Assembly: GCF_030413615.1 (NCBI RefSeq)
Contig: NZ_CP129236.1
Coordinates: 2,154,001-2,218,000 of the forward strand
Direction of reading: 5' to 3'
From: Planococcus shixiaomingii
GTDB taxonomy: Bacteria; Bacillota; Bacilli; Bacillales_A; Planococcaceae
Length of the DNA: 64,000 nucleotides
In this document: piece by piece, positions 43,845 through 52,376 of the stretch
How positions within the stretch are numbered: position 1 is the stretch's first letter
How the letters are laid out: every line of letters starts with the position of its first letter
Translations under genes and position numbers: made by a program
Notes under the pieces: generated by a model
Seen by the model: only the letters and a program-made list of their open reading frames with translations
Databases searched by the model: none
What the model was told of the DNA's origin: nothing

Positions 43845-44813
43845 TTAATAATTTGACTCTGTACCAATGAGCTTCCTAACATCATCCAAATTAGGAATGG
43901 CAGGAATCGCACCATTTTTGGTAGTTCCTAAAGCTGCAGCCGCATTAGCAAAGATAATCATTTTTTCCACGTCTGTTGCTTGCAGTGAATTCCATGAGGC
44001 GTCTTTCTTGATGAATTGATACAGAAAGGAGCCCAAAAACATATCTCCTGCCCCCGTCGTATCAACGGCATTTACTTTGAATCCATTTATATGGCCTGTA
44101 TCTTTACCAAATCGGTAAAAACACCCTTTTGATCCTAAAGTAACTAAGACAATCTTCAAATCGAATTTGTCATGCAAAAATTGGGATCCTTCTTCAAAAT
44201 CGCTGATGCCAGTAATAAATTCCAACTCTTCTTCAGAGATTTTCAGAATATCCGCATACTGCATTCCTTCAATAATTGTTTCTTTTGCATGGGTTAAATT
44301 TTTCCAAAGAGCCGGCCGTAAATTTGGGTCATAAGAAATGATGCTATCATTCTTTTGTGCCGCTTTAACCGCCTTTAGTGTTGCAGATTTTGCCGGCTCA
44401 TGTGTCATGGATAAAGAACCGAAATGAAAGATTTTCGTGTTCTGCACCAATTCAAGATCAACTTCTTTTTCTTCCAGCATAATGTCCGCTCCGGGAGAAC
44501 GATAAAAGTGAAAAGAGCGGTCACCATTTTCACTCAAATGAACAAATGCTAATGTAGTGTTTACATCTTCCGAGTAAACCAAGCCCTGCAGATCTATGTT
44601 CTCTTTTTTCAGGACCTCTCCTAAAAAAATGCCGAATTGGTCAGTACCCACTTTTCCTATAAACGCTGTTTTAGCATTAAATTTGGCTAGCGTTGCTAAA
44701 ACATTAGCGGGTGCGCCGCCAGGATTCGTTTCAAACAAAGTATTGCCATTTTCACTTATTCCTGCTGGTGTAAAATCTATCAGCAGTTCACCAAGTGCCA
44801 CTACATCATACAT
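43845..44813 (-). CDS. Fructokinase (PfkB family)
   Basis: 322 residues. PfkB signatures: VVALGELLIDFTP at the N-terminus, ETNPGGAPANVLATLAKF, and the anion-hole motif with the catalytic Asp, AVDTTGAGDMFLGSFLYQF. It phosphorylates fructose released by the hydrolase encoded upstream at 45115-46569. The AAAGGGGAG site is eight bases before the ATG. A 301-base spacer with a structured repeat separates the two genes, so the kinase may be expressed partly by its own promoter. No sucrose transporter or ScrR-type regulator is present in the window. Confidence 0.9.
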   Translation of the reverse strand: MYDVVALGELLIDFTPAGISENGNTLFETNPGGAPANVLATLAKFNAKTAFIGKVGTDQFGIFLGEVLKKENIDLQGLVYSEDVNTTLAFVHLSENGDRSFHFYRSPGADIMLEEKEVDLELVQNTKIFHFGSLSMTHEPAKSATLKAVKAAQKNDSIISYDPNLRPALWKNLTHAKETIIEGMQYADILKISEEELEFITGISDFEEGSQFLHDKFDLKIVLVTLGSKGCFYRFGKDTGHINGFKVNAVDTTGAGDMFLGSFLYQFIKKDASWNSLQATDVEKMIIFANAAAALGTTKNGAIPAIPNLDDVRKLIGTESNY

Positions 44814-44907
44814 ACTGCATTCTCCCCTTTTGTCTGTCTGGCTATTCGTTTATAAAGAACAAATTGAAATTTGATGATGATTATTCGCATAAAATCAAAG
44901 TCATATA

Positions 44908-45103
44908 TATAAGTTGAACTGCTGGCGCGCCGGCGCTAAGATATCTCTCGGTATGGAGCAAAACAGCGGAGACTCCCGCGGAAAAGCGAGACAGCCGAGA
45001 CCCCACAGGGAGCGTAGCGAGCGAGGAGGCTTGGCGCTCGCCCGCAGGAAAGCGGAGCTGTTTTGCGGAATACCAATTGTAAAATATTAAGTTCAACTTA
45101 TAT
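44908..45103. repeat. Structured intergenic repeat, copy B, with outer inverted repeats
   Basis: The core (44955-45070) matches the element at 7382-7493, with terminal arms GCAAAACAGC / GCTGTTTTGC and inner arms GCGAG..GCCGAG / CTTGGC..CTCGC. Outside it, ATATAAGTTGAACT (44908-44921) and AGTTCAACTTATAT (45090-45103) are a perfect 14-base inverted repeat, absent around copy A. It lies between sucrose hydrolase and fructokinase genes. Confidence 0.8.
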
Positions 45104-45114
45104 CGAATGATGTT

Positions 45115-46569
45115 CTACAGCCGTTTTTGCAGTCGTAAATTCCATTTCTCAAGATCTATATCCACATGGCCATTTACTGTAAAAATAATTTCTTTTTCAT
45201 TATCTTCGGCGAAGAAGCGGGCGGTAAACACTTCTTGTCCTCCATTAACAAATATTTCAATAGCGCTGGTATCTAAATAGATGTGAAGGTCCTCCAGCTT
45301 GTCTAAGAAGCAGCTTCGGCTTTCGATTTTCCCATCTTCGAATCGCTTTCTCTTCAACGTCAATCGATTTATTTGTTTGTCGTAGATGATCGATAGATTT
45401 TTACGGATTTCAATTTCTATGGTTTCAGCATGATTTTGTTGAAAACGAATCACTAGCTCACTAACGATACCTGATAGCTCATGCCAAGTTTTAGTTTCGT
45501 TTTCCAGACTTGTTTGGCATTTAAAGCCTCCAGCTTCACGCATTTGCTTTAGTTCTTGCACCGGCTTTTGGATTATCCGGCTATTTTTCAGTTCTAATTC
45601 TCGAGGAATCGTTAATGCATGTACCCAACCTCTTTCAATTGTCGGTTGGAAGGATTCCTGTTCGTCTGTTATTCCCATCCACCCAAGCATGATTCTTCTC
45701 CCGGCTTTATCTTGAAATGTTTGCGGAGCATAAAAGTCAAACCCTCTATCAAGCTCATGAAATTCACCGTGCGGGAACTCAGTGGTTCCAACTTGCCATT
45801 TCCCAACAAAATACCCTGATTGAAACTCATTCTGGTAAAAGCTTTCTTTTTCTTCTAGGCCTTGAGGTGAGACAAGCAAGACATCCTGATCATCAAGCTC
45901 AAAAAAATCTGGGCATTCCCACATATAACCGAAATCTGTTAATCCGTTGAGATGACTTCCAGCTAAAATTCCTTTTAACTCCCATTCCTTCAAATCAACA
46001 GAAGCAAACAGAACAACCGCACCTTCTTGATAAAATGTTTGTGCTCCCACAACCATGTACCAAACACCATCTCTTTTCCATACTTTCGGATCTCTGAAAT
46101 GAGCGGTATATCCTTCTGGCAGTAAAACAACCGGTCCTTTTTTCTCAAAATCAAAACCGTTATGCGAAACAGCCATGCATTGATACGTTTCGCGTGTTCC
46201 GTCTTCGTGTTTCACATTTCCACTGTAAAACAAAACCATATCTCCATCTACTTCAACCGCACTGCCTGAATAACAGCCATCTTTTTCATACCATTCACTC
46301 GGCACAAGAGATGGCTGGTGATTTTGCCAATAAACAAGATCCTGCGATGTATAATGCCCCCAGCATTTAGGTCCATGGACTGTTCCAAAAGGATTCCATT
46401 GAAAGAAGACATGATAAGTGCCTTTATATTGAATCAGTCCATTGGGGTCATTTAACAGACCTACCGCTGGCATTAAGTGAAATTGCAGACGATGAGGGTC
46501 TGAACTGTGATTTTCTTTATAAGCTTCCAGTAAATGAGATATTCTTTCATGCCAGTTTAATTGTTGCAT
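45115..46569 (-). CDS. Sucrose-6-phosphate hydrolase / beta-fructofuranosidase (GH32)
   Basis: 484 residues, normal for ScrB/SacA. The GH32 motifs are present: GLLNDPNGLIQ (nucleophile Asp), HFRDPKVW (RDP) and MWECPDFFEL (acid/base Glu). A C-terminal beta-sandwich follows (AIEIFVNGGQEVFTARFF). It splits sucrose 6-phosphate or sucrose in the cytoplasm, as no signal peptide is present. ATG 46569 is chosen for AAGGGAG six bases before it; a longer frame from 46644 has no site. It works with the fructokinase downstream. Confidence 0.92.
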   Translation of the reverse strand: MQQLNWHERISHLLEAYKENHSSDPHRLQFHLMPAVGLLNDPNGLIQYKGTYHVFFQWNPFGTVHGPKCWGHYTSQDLVYWQNHQPSLVPSEWYEKDGCYSGSAVEVDGDMVLFYSGNVKHEDGTRETYQCMAVSHNGFDFEKKGPVVLLPEGYTAHFRDPKVWKRDGVWYMVVGAQTFYQEGAVVLFASVDLKEWELKGILAGSHLNGLTDFGYMWECPDFFELDDQDVLLVSPQGLEEKESFYQNEFQSGYFVGKWQVGTTEFPHGEFHELDRGFDFYAPQTFQDKAGRRIMLGWMGITDEQESFQPTIERGWVHALTIPRELELKNSRIIQKPVQELKQMREAGGFKCQTSLENETKTWHELSGIVSELVIRFQQNHAETIEIEIRKNLSIIYDKQINRLTLKRKRFEDGKIESRSCFLDKLEDLHIYLDTSAIEIFVNGGQEVFTARFFAEDNEKEIIFTVNGHVDIDLEKWNLRLQKRL

Positions 46570-47146
46570 GCTAAACTCCCTTTTCTTGTAGAAATCAAAA
46601 GCAGCACTCCTATGCGGCCGATAAGAAGTGACCTTAAATTTCATTTCTTTTCCGACATTTTTTCAAGGTATCAGAACAACTATGTTGAACTAGTGGCGAT
46701 TAAAGTAACAATTAAGTAAGAAAGAAGATGGCATTAACAAAAAGCAAGGTTCTAATACGAGTAACGCAGCCGGCCTCGAAATCCCCCCTTTTTCAAAGCT
46801 TTTTAAAGTAACTTAAAACAAAACATTTCCATTCTTTATGAAAATTATACTACTTAAAACACAAGGATTTTAATAGGTATTTGTATATATTAGTAATTAT
46901 ATTTTTATGAAAAGAAAAATTATTTGTTTTTAAAGCTAAAAGGCTGCGCTGGATTAAGCGTCTTTCTATAAAAAAAGAAATGGTGGCTAAAGCTCCGGTT
47001 CCTCAACCGTGCATCTACTTTTATCATGTTTCCGACTAATATTACCTAGTGCAAAAAAGACTGCCTGTATGTACAATAAAAAATGATTGGGTATAGAAGA
47101 AGTTCTATTCCGTTGGATCAGAAGAATGGTTCAAGGAGGTACATAA
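46570..47146. other. Gene-free region between sucrose hydrolase and WGR genes
   Basis: 577 bases separating divergent genes, so both promoters should be here. I found no convincing gene, no regulator binding palindrome and no cre site. AAGGAGGT at 47133-47140 serves the WGR gene. Confidence 0.45.
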
Positions 47147-47938
47147 TTGGAAGCTCATTTAATTTATACGAGCCGCTTTTCAAATAAGTTTTGGAAAATA
47201 TCTGTGGCAAAAACTTCATTTGCCGTTATATATGGAAGAATCGGCACTGACGGAACTGTCAGAGTGAAAGATTTCTCTTCGCCGGAAGCCTGTAAAAAAG
47301 AAGCCCACCGGCTTATTCAATCTAAACTGAAAAAAGGCTACCGGCCGCATGTAACTGCTCAACACGAAATAAAAGAAAGTACCATGACAGAAGCCCATTT
47401 CTGGCAGCTAATAGATGAATGCAAATCGCATGGTGATGATGCTCTTGAACATGTGGAGTGGCTCGTTTCTCGTTTATCCGAAAAATCTGTGACTGATATC
47501 ATCAGTTTCGATTCCTTTTTAAACGAGCATTATGGCAAATCGTATACATCTGATTTGTGGGCTGCTGCTTATATTGCTATGGGAGGATGTTCTGACGATA
47601 GCTTCGATTATTTCAGAGCGTGGATGCTTTGTTTGGGGGAAGAAGCTTACTACAAAGCGATTGAAGATCCGGAGTCACTCCTCCCCTATTTGAAACTGTT
47701 AAAAGAACAAGAAGAAATACCCCAATTGGAAGAACTTTTAGCAGTAGCAAGCGACGCTTACGAAAAGAAAACTGGCAATGATTTTGAGGACTATATGAAA
47801 CTGTATGATCAATTGATGCAGGAAGATTACAGCGTACCGGATATCGATTTGGATTGGGATGAAGATGACGAAGAAAATTTATGCAAAATGTTTCCTGAAC
47901 TATGGGAAGCTTTTGGTGAAAATCCGCTGGGAACTTGA
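47147..47938 (+). CDS. WGR and DUF4240 domain protein
   Basis: 263 residues. Residues 1-70 are a WGR domain (FWKISVAKTSFAVIYGRIGT, with YGRIGTDG as the WGR-like core), a nucleic-acid-binding module known from PARP and bacterial regulators. Residues 80-210 match DUF4240 (MTEAHFWQLIDECKSHGDDA, SDLWAAAYIAMGGCSDDSF, YFRAWMLCLGEEAYY). The tail is very acidic (DIDLDWDEDDEENL). The start is TTG, six bases after AAGGAGGT. Function unknown; single-gene unit ending at a shared terminator. Confidence 0.85.
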   Translation: MEAHLIYTSRFSNKFWKISVAKTSFAVIYGRIGTDGTVRVKDFSSPEACKKEAHRLIQSKLKKGYRPHVTAQHEIKESTMTEAHFWQLIDECKSHGDDALEHVEWLVSRLSEKSVTDIISFDSFLNEHYGKSYTSDLWAAAYIAMGGCSDDSFDYFRAWMLCLGEEAYYKAIEDPESLLPYLKLLKEQEEIPQLEELLAVASDAYEKKTGNDFEDYMKLYDQLMQEDYSVPDIDLDWDEDDEENLCKMFPELWEAFGENPLGT

Positions 47939-47982
47939 GAAAAAGTTTGATGGTTACTATCCGCTAAATTTGCCTCATAAAA

Positions 47983-48025
47983 AAGGGAAGAAAAAATGCG
48001 TCTGTTTCGCAATTTTTCTTCCCTT
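47983..48025. terminator. Bidirectional terminator
   Basis: 18-base arms AAGGGAAGAAAAAATGCG / CGCAATTTTTCTTCCCTT, nearly perfect, between convergent WGR and lactonase genes. Confidence 0.85.
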
Positions 48026-48038
48026 AATTTTTATCATT

Positions 48039-49007
48039 CTACTGCAAACCGTACGGCACTAAGCCTTTCTTTTGGACTTTGATCCGCCAAACTTCATTTT
48101 TAGAGGATTCGGTAATATACAAATAACCGTCGTGGAATGCCAGATTGGTGGTGAATGTTCCAGCACCTTCCGGCAGGCGGATCGTGCCGTATTTGAAGCC
48201 ATCTTTATCTTGCACAACAATTTGGCCTGCTTGGAAATGAGCTATATATAAGTTACCTTCTGTATCGACCGCCAATCCATCCGGTCCAATGCCGCCTTCA
48301 AATTGCCCGAAGACAAACGGTGTTTCTGGTGAAGGTGGCGCATTTTTTGCAGGAACTGAGAGAACCCGGTTTTTGCCGAATTCCGAAACATACACACGAT
48401 TGCCATCAGCGGAAAGAGCAACTCCGTTAGGATACGCAATTTTGTCCGCAAACAGGACGGGTTCTTTGCTATTAGCCGGCAAGTAGAAGACCCGTCCGAC
48501 CGGGTTAATCGCGCTAGACCCCATTGGCTCGGTGAAATACAAACCGCCGTCTTTATCAAAGACTAAGTCGTTGAGTCCATTTAACGGCTGCCCTTTATAT
48601 GTGCTTACAGCCGTTTCGCTTTTTCCGGTTTTCGGGTCGTAAGCATGGATTACACCTGTAATGTCTGTAATGAAAAGACGGCCATCTTTGTGGAATTTCG
48701 CACCTACAGGACCTGGATACTTTTTAACTTGGTGGACTTTGTCCCCTTTGACTGTCAAAAGTTCCCCTGACATTGGGCTAACCATCCAAATGTTGCCTTT
48801 ACGGTCGAAATTGATGCCTTCCATAAAGCCGCCATCGCCTTTTACAACCTTCTCCCATTTTGCTTTAGAAGGAACAATCTCGGAAATCGTGTGCCTTTCT
48901 CCTTTTGGCACAGGTTTTGTTTCATACAATGCTTTTGCGCCAACAAACGTGGCTGCTACAAGAAAGAATACCGCCAATACGGCTATTGCAACTGCTCTTT
49001 TTTTCAT
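48039..49007 (-). CDS. SMP-30/gluconolactonase-like protein, membrane-anchored or secreted
   Basis: 322 residues. An N-terminal hydrophobic segment (AVAIAVLAVFFLVAATFVGA) is a signal peptide or anchor. The rest is a six-bladed beta-propeller of the SMP-30/LRE type: FMEGINFDRKGNIWMV, LNGLNDLVFDKDGGLYFTEP (the metal-binding Asn-Asp pair), YPNGVALSADGNRVYVSE and GPDGLAVDTEGNLYIAH. Such enzymes hydrolyse lactones with a divalent metal. The natural substrate cannot be told. Reasonable alternatives are a strictosidine-synthase-like esterase. Converges on the WGR gene through a shared terminator. Confidence 0.85.
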   Translation of the reverse strand: MKKRAVAIAVLAVFFLVAATFVGAKALYETKPVPKGERHTISEIVPSKAKWEKVVKGDGGFMEGINFDRKGNIWMVSPMSGELLTVKGDKVHQVKKYPGPVGAKFHKDGRLFITDITGVIHAYDPKTGKSETAVSTYKGQPLNGLNDLVFDKDGGLYFTEPMGSSAINPVGRVFYLPANSKEPVLFADKIAYPNGVALSADGNRVYVSEFGKNRVLSVPAKNAPPSPETPFVFGQFEGGIGPDGLAVDTEGNLYIAHFQAGQIVVQDKDGFKYGTIRLPEGAGTFTTNLAFHDGYLYITESSKNEVWRIKVQKKGLVPYGLQ

Positions 49008-49037
49008 TTCGTGATTCCTCCCTTTTTTGAATTCAGT

Positions 49038-49172
49038 TTAAGGTCTCCAACCTTTTTCGAGCTGCATTGCATATCCAGTTTTACCAGCTCGTACTTTGAC
49101 ATAGCCATCCCTGAAATATGCACCTGCCAACTTAGCATATCGTTGGTACGCTGCATAAACACCCTTCTCCAC
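49038..49172 (-). pseudogene. Possible 44-residue remnant of a larger protein
   Basis: Minus-strand frame from GTG 49172: MEKGVYAAYQRYAKLAGAYF, then RDGYVKVRAGKTGYAMQLEK and GWRP. The composition, with repeated aromatic/Gly/Lys turns, looks like genuine protein and not chance. There is no ribosome binding site and no continuation upstream, so I read it as the end of a lost secreted or phage-type protein. Low certainty. Confidence 0.3.
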
Positions 49173-49465
49173 TATTCAAAATTATCGATTATTCAGATAA
49201 ATAACATCTATGTAAAAAAAGATTATTTTGTTAAACTTATAGTTTTCGTTCAAAAGTGGTCCGCCTTTTAATACTCAAAAAGTCGAATTAGAAGAATCAT
49301 AATCATAAAAACCTTTCTTTTACTATTATGCAGGTGATGTTTCATCCACTTGTTGCCCTCTCACTTTTTATCGGAAGAAATAGGGTATACAATAGATTAG
49401 CCTTCGAAATTCGAGTAAGAGTATCTTCATCGGAGAATTGTTAAATACTAATTGAGGTGATCAAA
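49173..49465. other. Upstream region of the BI-1-like gene
   Basis: AT-rich leader with the binding site GAGGTGAT just before ATG 49466. No other feature supported. Confidence 0.4.
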
Positions 49466-50200
49466 ATGAGAAGTGGAAACCCGAGTTTGAAAAAAGAAGC
49501 GTTTGAAGGATTTGGAGCGGACAGAACCGGTCGGACTATGACCATTTTAGGCACTGTTAATAAAACCTTTATATTGTTGATACTGCTGTTAGCCACTTTC
49601 GTCTATTCCTGGAACCAGTTTCTCGTCAGTCCAAACAGCGCCATGCCGCTCATTCTTGTCGGGGGAATCGGCGGATTTCTTATAGCACTAGTGACGATTT
49701 TCTTTCCGAAAGTTTCACCATTTTCCGCGCCGGTCTATGCATTGTTGGAAGGTTTATTTCTCGGGGCCATATCCGCCCGGTATGAACTCCAGTACGGCGG
49801 CATCGTGTTTCAGGCGGTACTTCTTACAATCGCCGTGTTGCTGAGTTTGTTGGTCGTTTATCGATCAGGCCTCATCAAAGTCACCCATAACTTTAAGATG
49901 GGCGTTGCCGCTGCCACATGCGCCATTTTCGTGGTGTACCTGATTTCCTTTATCGGCCGTTTTTTCGGATTTCAAATTCCTCACCTGCACGAAGCGACTC
50001 CTCTTGGCATCGCGATATCTGTCATAATAGTCATTGTGGCCGCCCTAAATCTCGTATTGGACTTTGACTTTATTGAGAATGCTTCCAAGCGGCAGGTTCC
50101 GAAATATTTTGAATGGTATGGTGCGTTTGGTTTGTTGATTACCTTAGTATGGCTATATCTAGAAATTCTTCGGCTGCTGTCCAAAATACGCAGATCGTAG
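49466..50200 (+). CDS. Bax inhibitor-1/YccA family membrane protein
   Basis: 244 residues with about seven membrane spans: FILLILLLATFVYSW, AMPLILVGGIGGFLIALVTI, VYALLEGLFLGAIS, FQAVLLTIAVLLSLLVVY, VAAATCAIFVVYLISFIG, LGIAISVIIVIVAALNLVLD and FGLLITLVWLYLEIL. The order and the ALLEGLFLGAIS and LNLVLDFDFIE segments match the BI-1/YccA group (DUF4870-unrelated 'Bax inhibitor-1 family'). Members are thought to be cation-leak channels; the role here is unknown. ATG 49466 is preferred to the in-frame GTG at 49457 that forms part of the binding site. Followed by a UUCG-loop terminator. Confidence 0.85.
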   Translation: MRSGNPSLKKEAFEGFGADRTGRTMTILGTVNKTFILLILLLATFVYSWNQFLVSPNSAMPLILVGGIGGFLIALVTIFFPKVSPFSAPVYALLEGLFLGAISARYELQYGGIVFQAVLLTIAVLLSLLVVYRSGLIKVTHNFKMGVAAATCAIFVVYLISFIGRFFGFQIPHLHEATPLGIAISVIIVIVAALNLVLDFDFIENASKRQVPKYFEWYGAFGLLITLVWLYLEILRLLSKIRRS

Positions 50201-50202
50201 AG

Positions 50203-50227
50203 AAAACGTCCTTCGGGGCGTTTTTTT
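50203..50227 (+). terminator. Terminator with UUCG tetraloop
   Basis: AAAACGTCC, loop TTCG, GGGCGTTTT (one wobble), then more T. Ends the BI-1-like gene. Confidence 0.9.
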
Positions 50228-50362
50228 GTTTTCAATAAATATGTAACATTAAAATGCTGGGAGTAGTTCAAAAATGTCAGTACCTTAATGTCATAATATT
50301 TGAAAAAATGCTGATTTCGAGATAATCTTGAGATGCTTGCCAAATTGATGGGAGGAATTCAG

Positions 50363-51088
50363 ATGAATAAATTACAAGGAAAAGTAGCGATTATTACAGG
50401 TGGCGCTTCAGGAATCGGTGCTGCAACTGCGAGGCTTTTTGCGGAAAACGGCGCCAAAGTTGTGGTTGTGGATTTAAATGAAGAAAAAGGTGAGGTTTTT
50501 GCAAAAGAACTGCCGGATGCCCTTTTTGTAAAAGCAAACATCACAGAAGAAGCGCAAGTTCAAAATGTTTACGAAAAAACCATTGAAAAATACGGCCAAG
50601 TCGATATCGTGTTCAACAATGCCGGCATCGGAAAAGTTACGCCGACTCATGAACTTTCTTATGAAGAATGGAGAAACACAGTGAGTGTTGACCTTGATGG
50701 CGTATTTCTAGTGGCACGCGAAGCGATCCGCGCATTCCAAAAAGTGGGCGGCGGCGTTATCGTCAATACGGCATCCATGTATGGATGGGTTGGATCTCCT
50801 GGATCTGCCGCTTATAACGCTGCAAAAGGCGGAGTCGTTAACTTAACGCGTTCCCTGGCGCTAGAGTATGCCGCACAAAATATTCGTGTCAACGCTCTTT
50901 GCCCTGGATTCATTGATACCCCGATTATCCCAGAAGAAAGCAAACAAGTTTTGACAGATGCTACACCGATGAAACGCCTTGGCCAATCTGAAGAAATGGC
51001 AAAAGCCGTATTGTTCCTTGCTTCTGACGATTCAAGCTTTATGACTGGCAGCAGCTTAGTTGTTGACGGCGGTTATACAGCCGGCTAA
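50363..51088 (+). CDS. SDR family oxidoreductase
   Basis: 241 residues, a classical short-chain dehydrogenase. NAD(P) motif IITGGASGIGAATA; VVVVDLNEEKG after the second strand has an Asp that favours NAD; NNAGIG; the active site NTASMYGW (Ser) and YNAAKGG (Tyr-Lys); and the C-terminal LFLASDDSSFMTGSSLVVDGG. Similar to 3-oxoacyl-ACP reductase or glucose-dehydrogenase-like enzymes; substrate unknown. ATG 50363 follows GGGAGG by seven to eight bases. Single-gene unit with its own terminator. Confidence 0.92.
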   Translation: MNKLQGKVAIITGGASGIGAATARLFAENGAKVVVVDLNEEKGEVFAKELPDALFVKANITEEAQVQNVYEKTIEKYGQVDIVFNNAGIGKVTPTHELSYEEWRNTVSVDLDGVFLVAREAIRAFQKVGGGVIVNTASMYGWVGSPGSAAYNAAKGGVVNLTRSLALEYAAQNIRVNALCPGFIDTPIIPEESKQVLTDATPMKRLGQSEEMAKAVLFLASDDSSFMTGSSLVVDGGYTAG

Positions 51089-51136
51089 TAATCTAATCTA
51101 TGTAGGAAAAACTATACTAATTTAAACATCAGTATA

Positions 51137-51172
51137 AAAAAGGCCAAATTCTCATAGGAATTGGCTCTTTTT
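51137..51172 (+). terminator. Terminator of the SDR gene
   Basis: AAAAGGCCAAATTC pairs with GGAATTGGCTCTTTTT around a short loop, followed by T-rich sequence. Confidence 0.75.
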
Positions 51173-51277
51173 GTCGTTATATCAAGTTTCATCTTATCTT
51201 ATGGATTTACTTCGGCAAAGGAAAACAAAGAAGAAAAATCACTAAGTCATACAAGCAAAACTTCTCACACGACTCCT

Positions 51278-51718
51278 TTACTTACCAACTATTTCAGTCA
51301 ACGTATCCGTCATAGCTTCTGACAGTGTATAAATGGTTGAAGTAGCATCAGTACTCATTAACACACTTATTTCTCCATTGCCACCTAGCCATAAATGCAA
51401 AGTTTGCTCGTTTCCATCCTTATAAGCTATCTCTAAATAAACGTCGGGATTTACCATATTGGCCGTTCCTGGTTCTTTAATCGCCGATGAAAATATATTG
51501 TTGAATGCCTCAAGGTCTTCTGCTTTTTTGTAAACAACTGGATCGATTCCTCTTTTTTTAGAAATGGCTACTTTTGCAATTTCACCTTCAAGCGTTAACT
51601 TCTCGCTTTCTTCTAATTGTGATTCACTTTTAATTTCTGCTGCTTCGGTAATGTTAGTTTCAGACTGGCAACCCAAAAGAAAAGTGGATATCAGAACTAA
51701 AAGTATATATAAGGACAT
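51278..51718 (-). CDS. Small lipoprotein of unknown function
   Basis: 146 residues. Signal peptide YILLVLISTFLLGC with lipobox LLGC, then an acidic linker. The folded part (LTLEGEIAKVAISKKRGIDP, YLEIAYKDGNEQTLHLWLGG, ISVLMSTDATSTIYTLSEAM) resembles small Bacillota lipoproteins that carry a YhfM-like domain, but I cannot confirm the family. ATG 51718 follows AAGGGGGAG; the longer frame from 51736 includes that site. Confidence 0.75.
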   Translation of the reverse strand: MSLYILLVLISTFLLGCQSETNITEAAEIKSESQLEESEKLTLEGEIAKVAISKKRGIDPVVYKKAEDLEAFNNIFSSAIKEPGTANMVNPDVYLEIAYKDGNEQTLHLWLGGNGEISVLMSTDATSTIYTLSEAMTDTLTEIVGK

Positions 51719-51789
51719 TCTACTCCCCCTTCTCATTGTTATATTATTCCATCAGACGAAGAAATCCGTTTAAAGTTACATCATTCACG

Positions 51790-52236
51790 TTAATTAACGT
51801 CCAGTCGCCCTTTATTTATTTTTTTATATACCTTCCATATAAGTATGACTACTGGCATAAATCCAATAATGAAGAAAAAGAATGGCAGGAAAATCGCCGT
51901 AAGAGCCATTAGTGAAGAATAGGTCAACAAGTTTCTCGGTTTGCCTTTCACTTCAATTAACCCCATAATTCCGAGTGCAAATAGTGAAAGAAAAGTCAAA
52001 AATCCGACAGGTAATTCTAACCCTAAGCCGATTGTGTGTTCATAGCTTTCGTTCGGATAAATCAAATCGAATGCCTGGTGAGCCAGCGATAAAATCCCCG
52101 CAAGTATGAGAAGTCCACTCGTCTGAAAGAGCACTTTATTTTCAACGGTTTTGCTTTTCTTGAAGCATAGAATAAGGGCAGCGTTGCATAGAATAACCGC
52201 GCCCCAGTTAATCAATAAAAACGGCCAAGGGTTCAA
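51790..52236 (-). CDS. Four-span membrane protein of unknown function
   Basis: 148 residues with four hydrophobic spans: FLLINWGAVILCNAALILCF, TSGLLILAGILSLAHQAFDL, PVGFLTFLSLFALGIMGLIE and LTAIFLPFFFFIIGFMPVVI (into a final helix). Short basic C-terminus. The start is TTG, six bases after AAAGAGG. No family recognised. Next to a lipoprotein gene in the same direction, 71 bases away. Confidence 0.7.
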   Translation of the reverse strand: MNPWPFLLINWGAVILCNAALILCFKKSKTVENKVLFQTSGLLILAGILSLAHQAFDLIYPNESYEHTIGLGLELPVGFLTFLSLFALGIMGLIEVKGKPRNLLTYSSLMALTAIFLPFFFFIIGFMPVVILIWKVYKKINKGRLDVN

Positions 52237-52376
52237 TATTCGCCTCTTTCTCTTCTACTTTTATAGGATCCAGCTCAAAAACTAACCTTAAAAGTTAAAG
52301 TTTCATTAACCTAATTTTACCAATTAAACTTCCTGCAAACAAGAGACCTTAATGTGATAAGCTCGCCTTTCTCTGC

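Noticed and set aside
44881..45096. 71-residue open frame between the sucrose genes
   Set aside because: It lies wholly in the second copy of the structured repeat.
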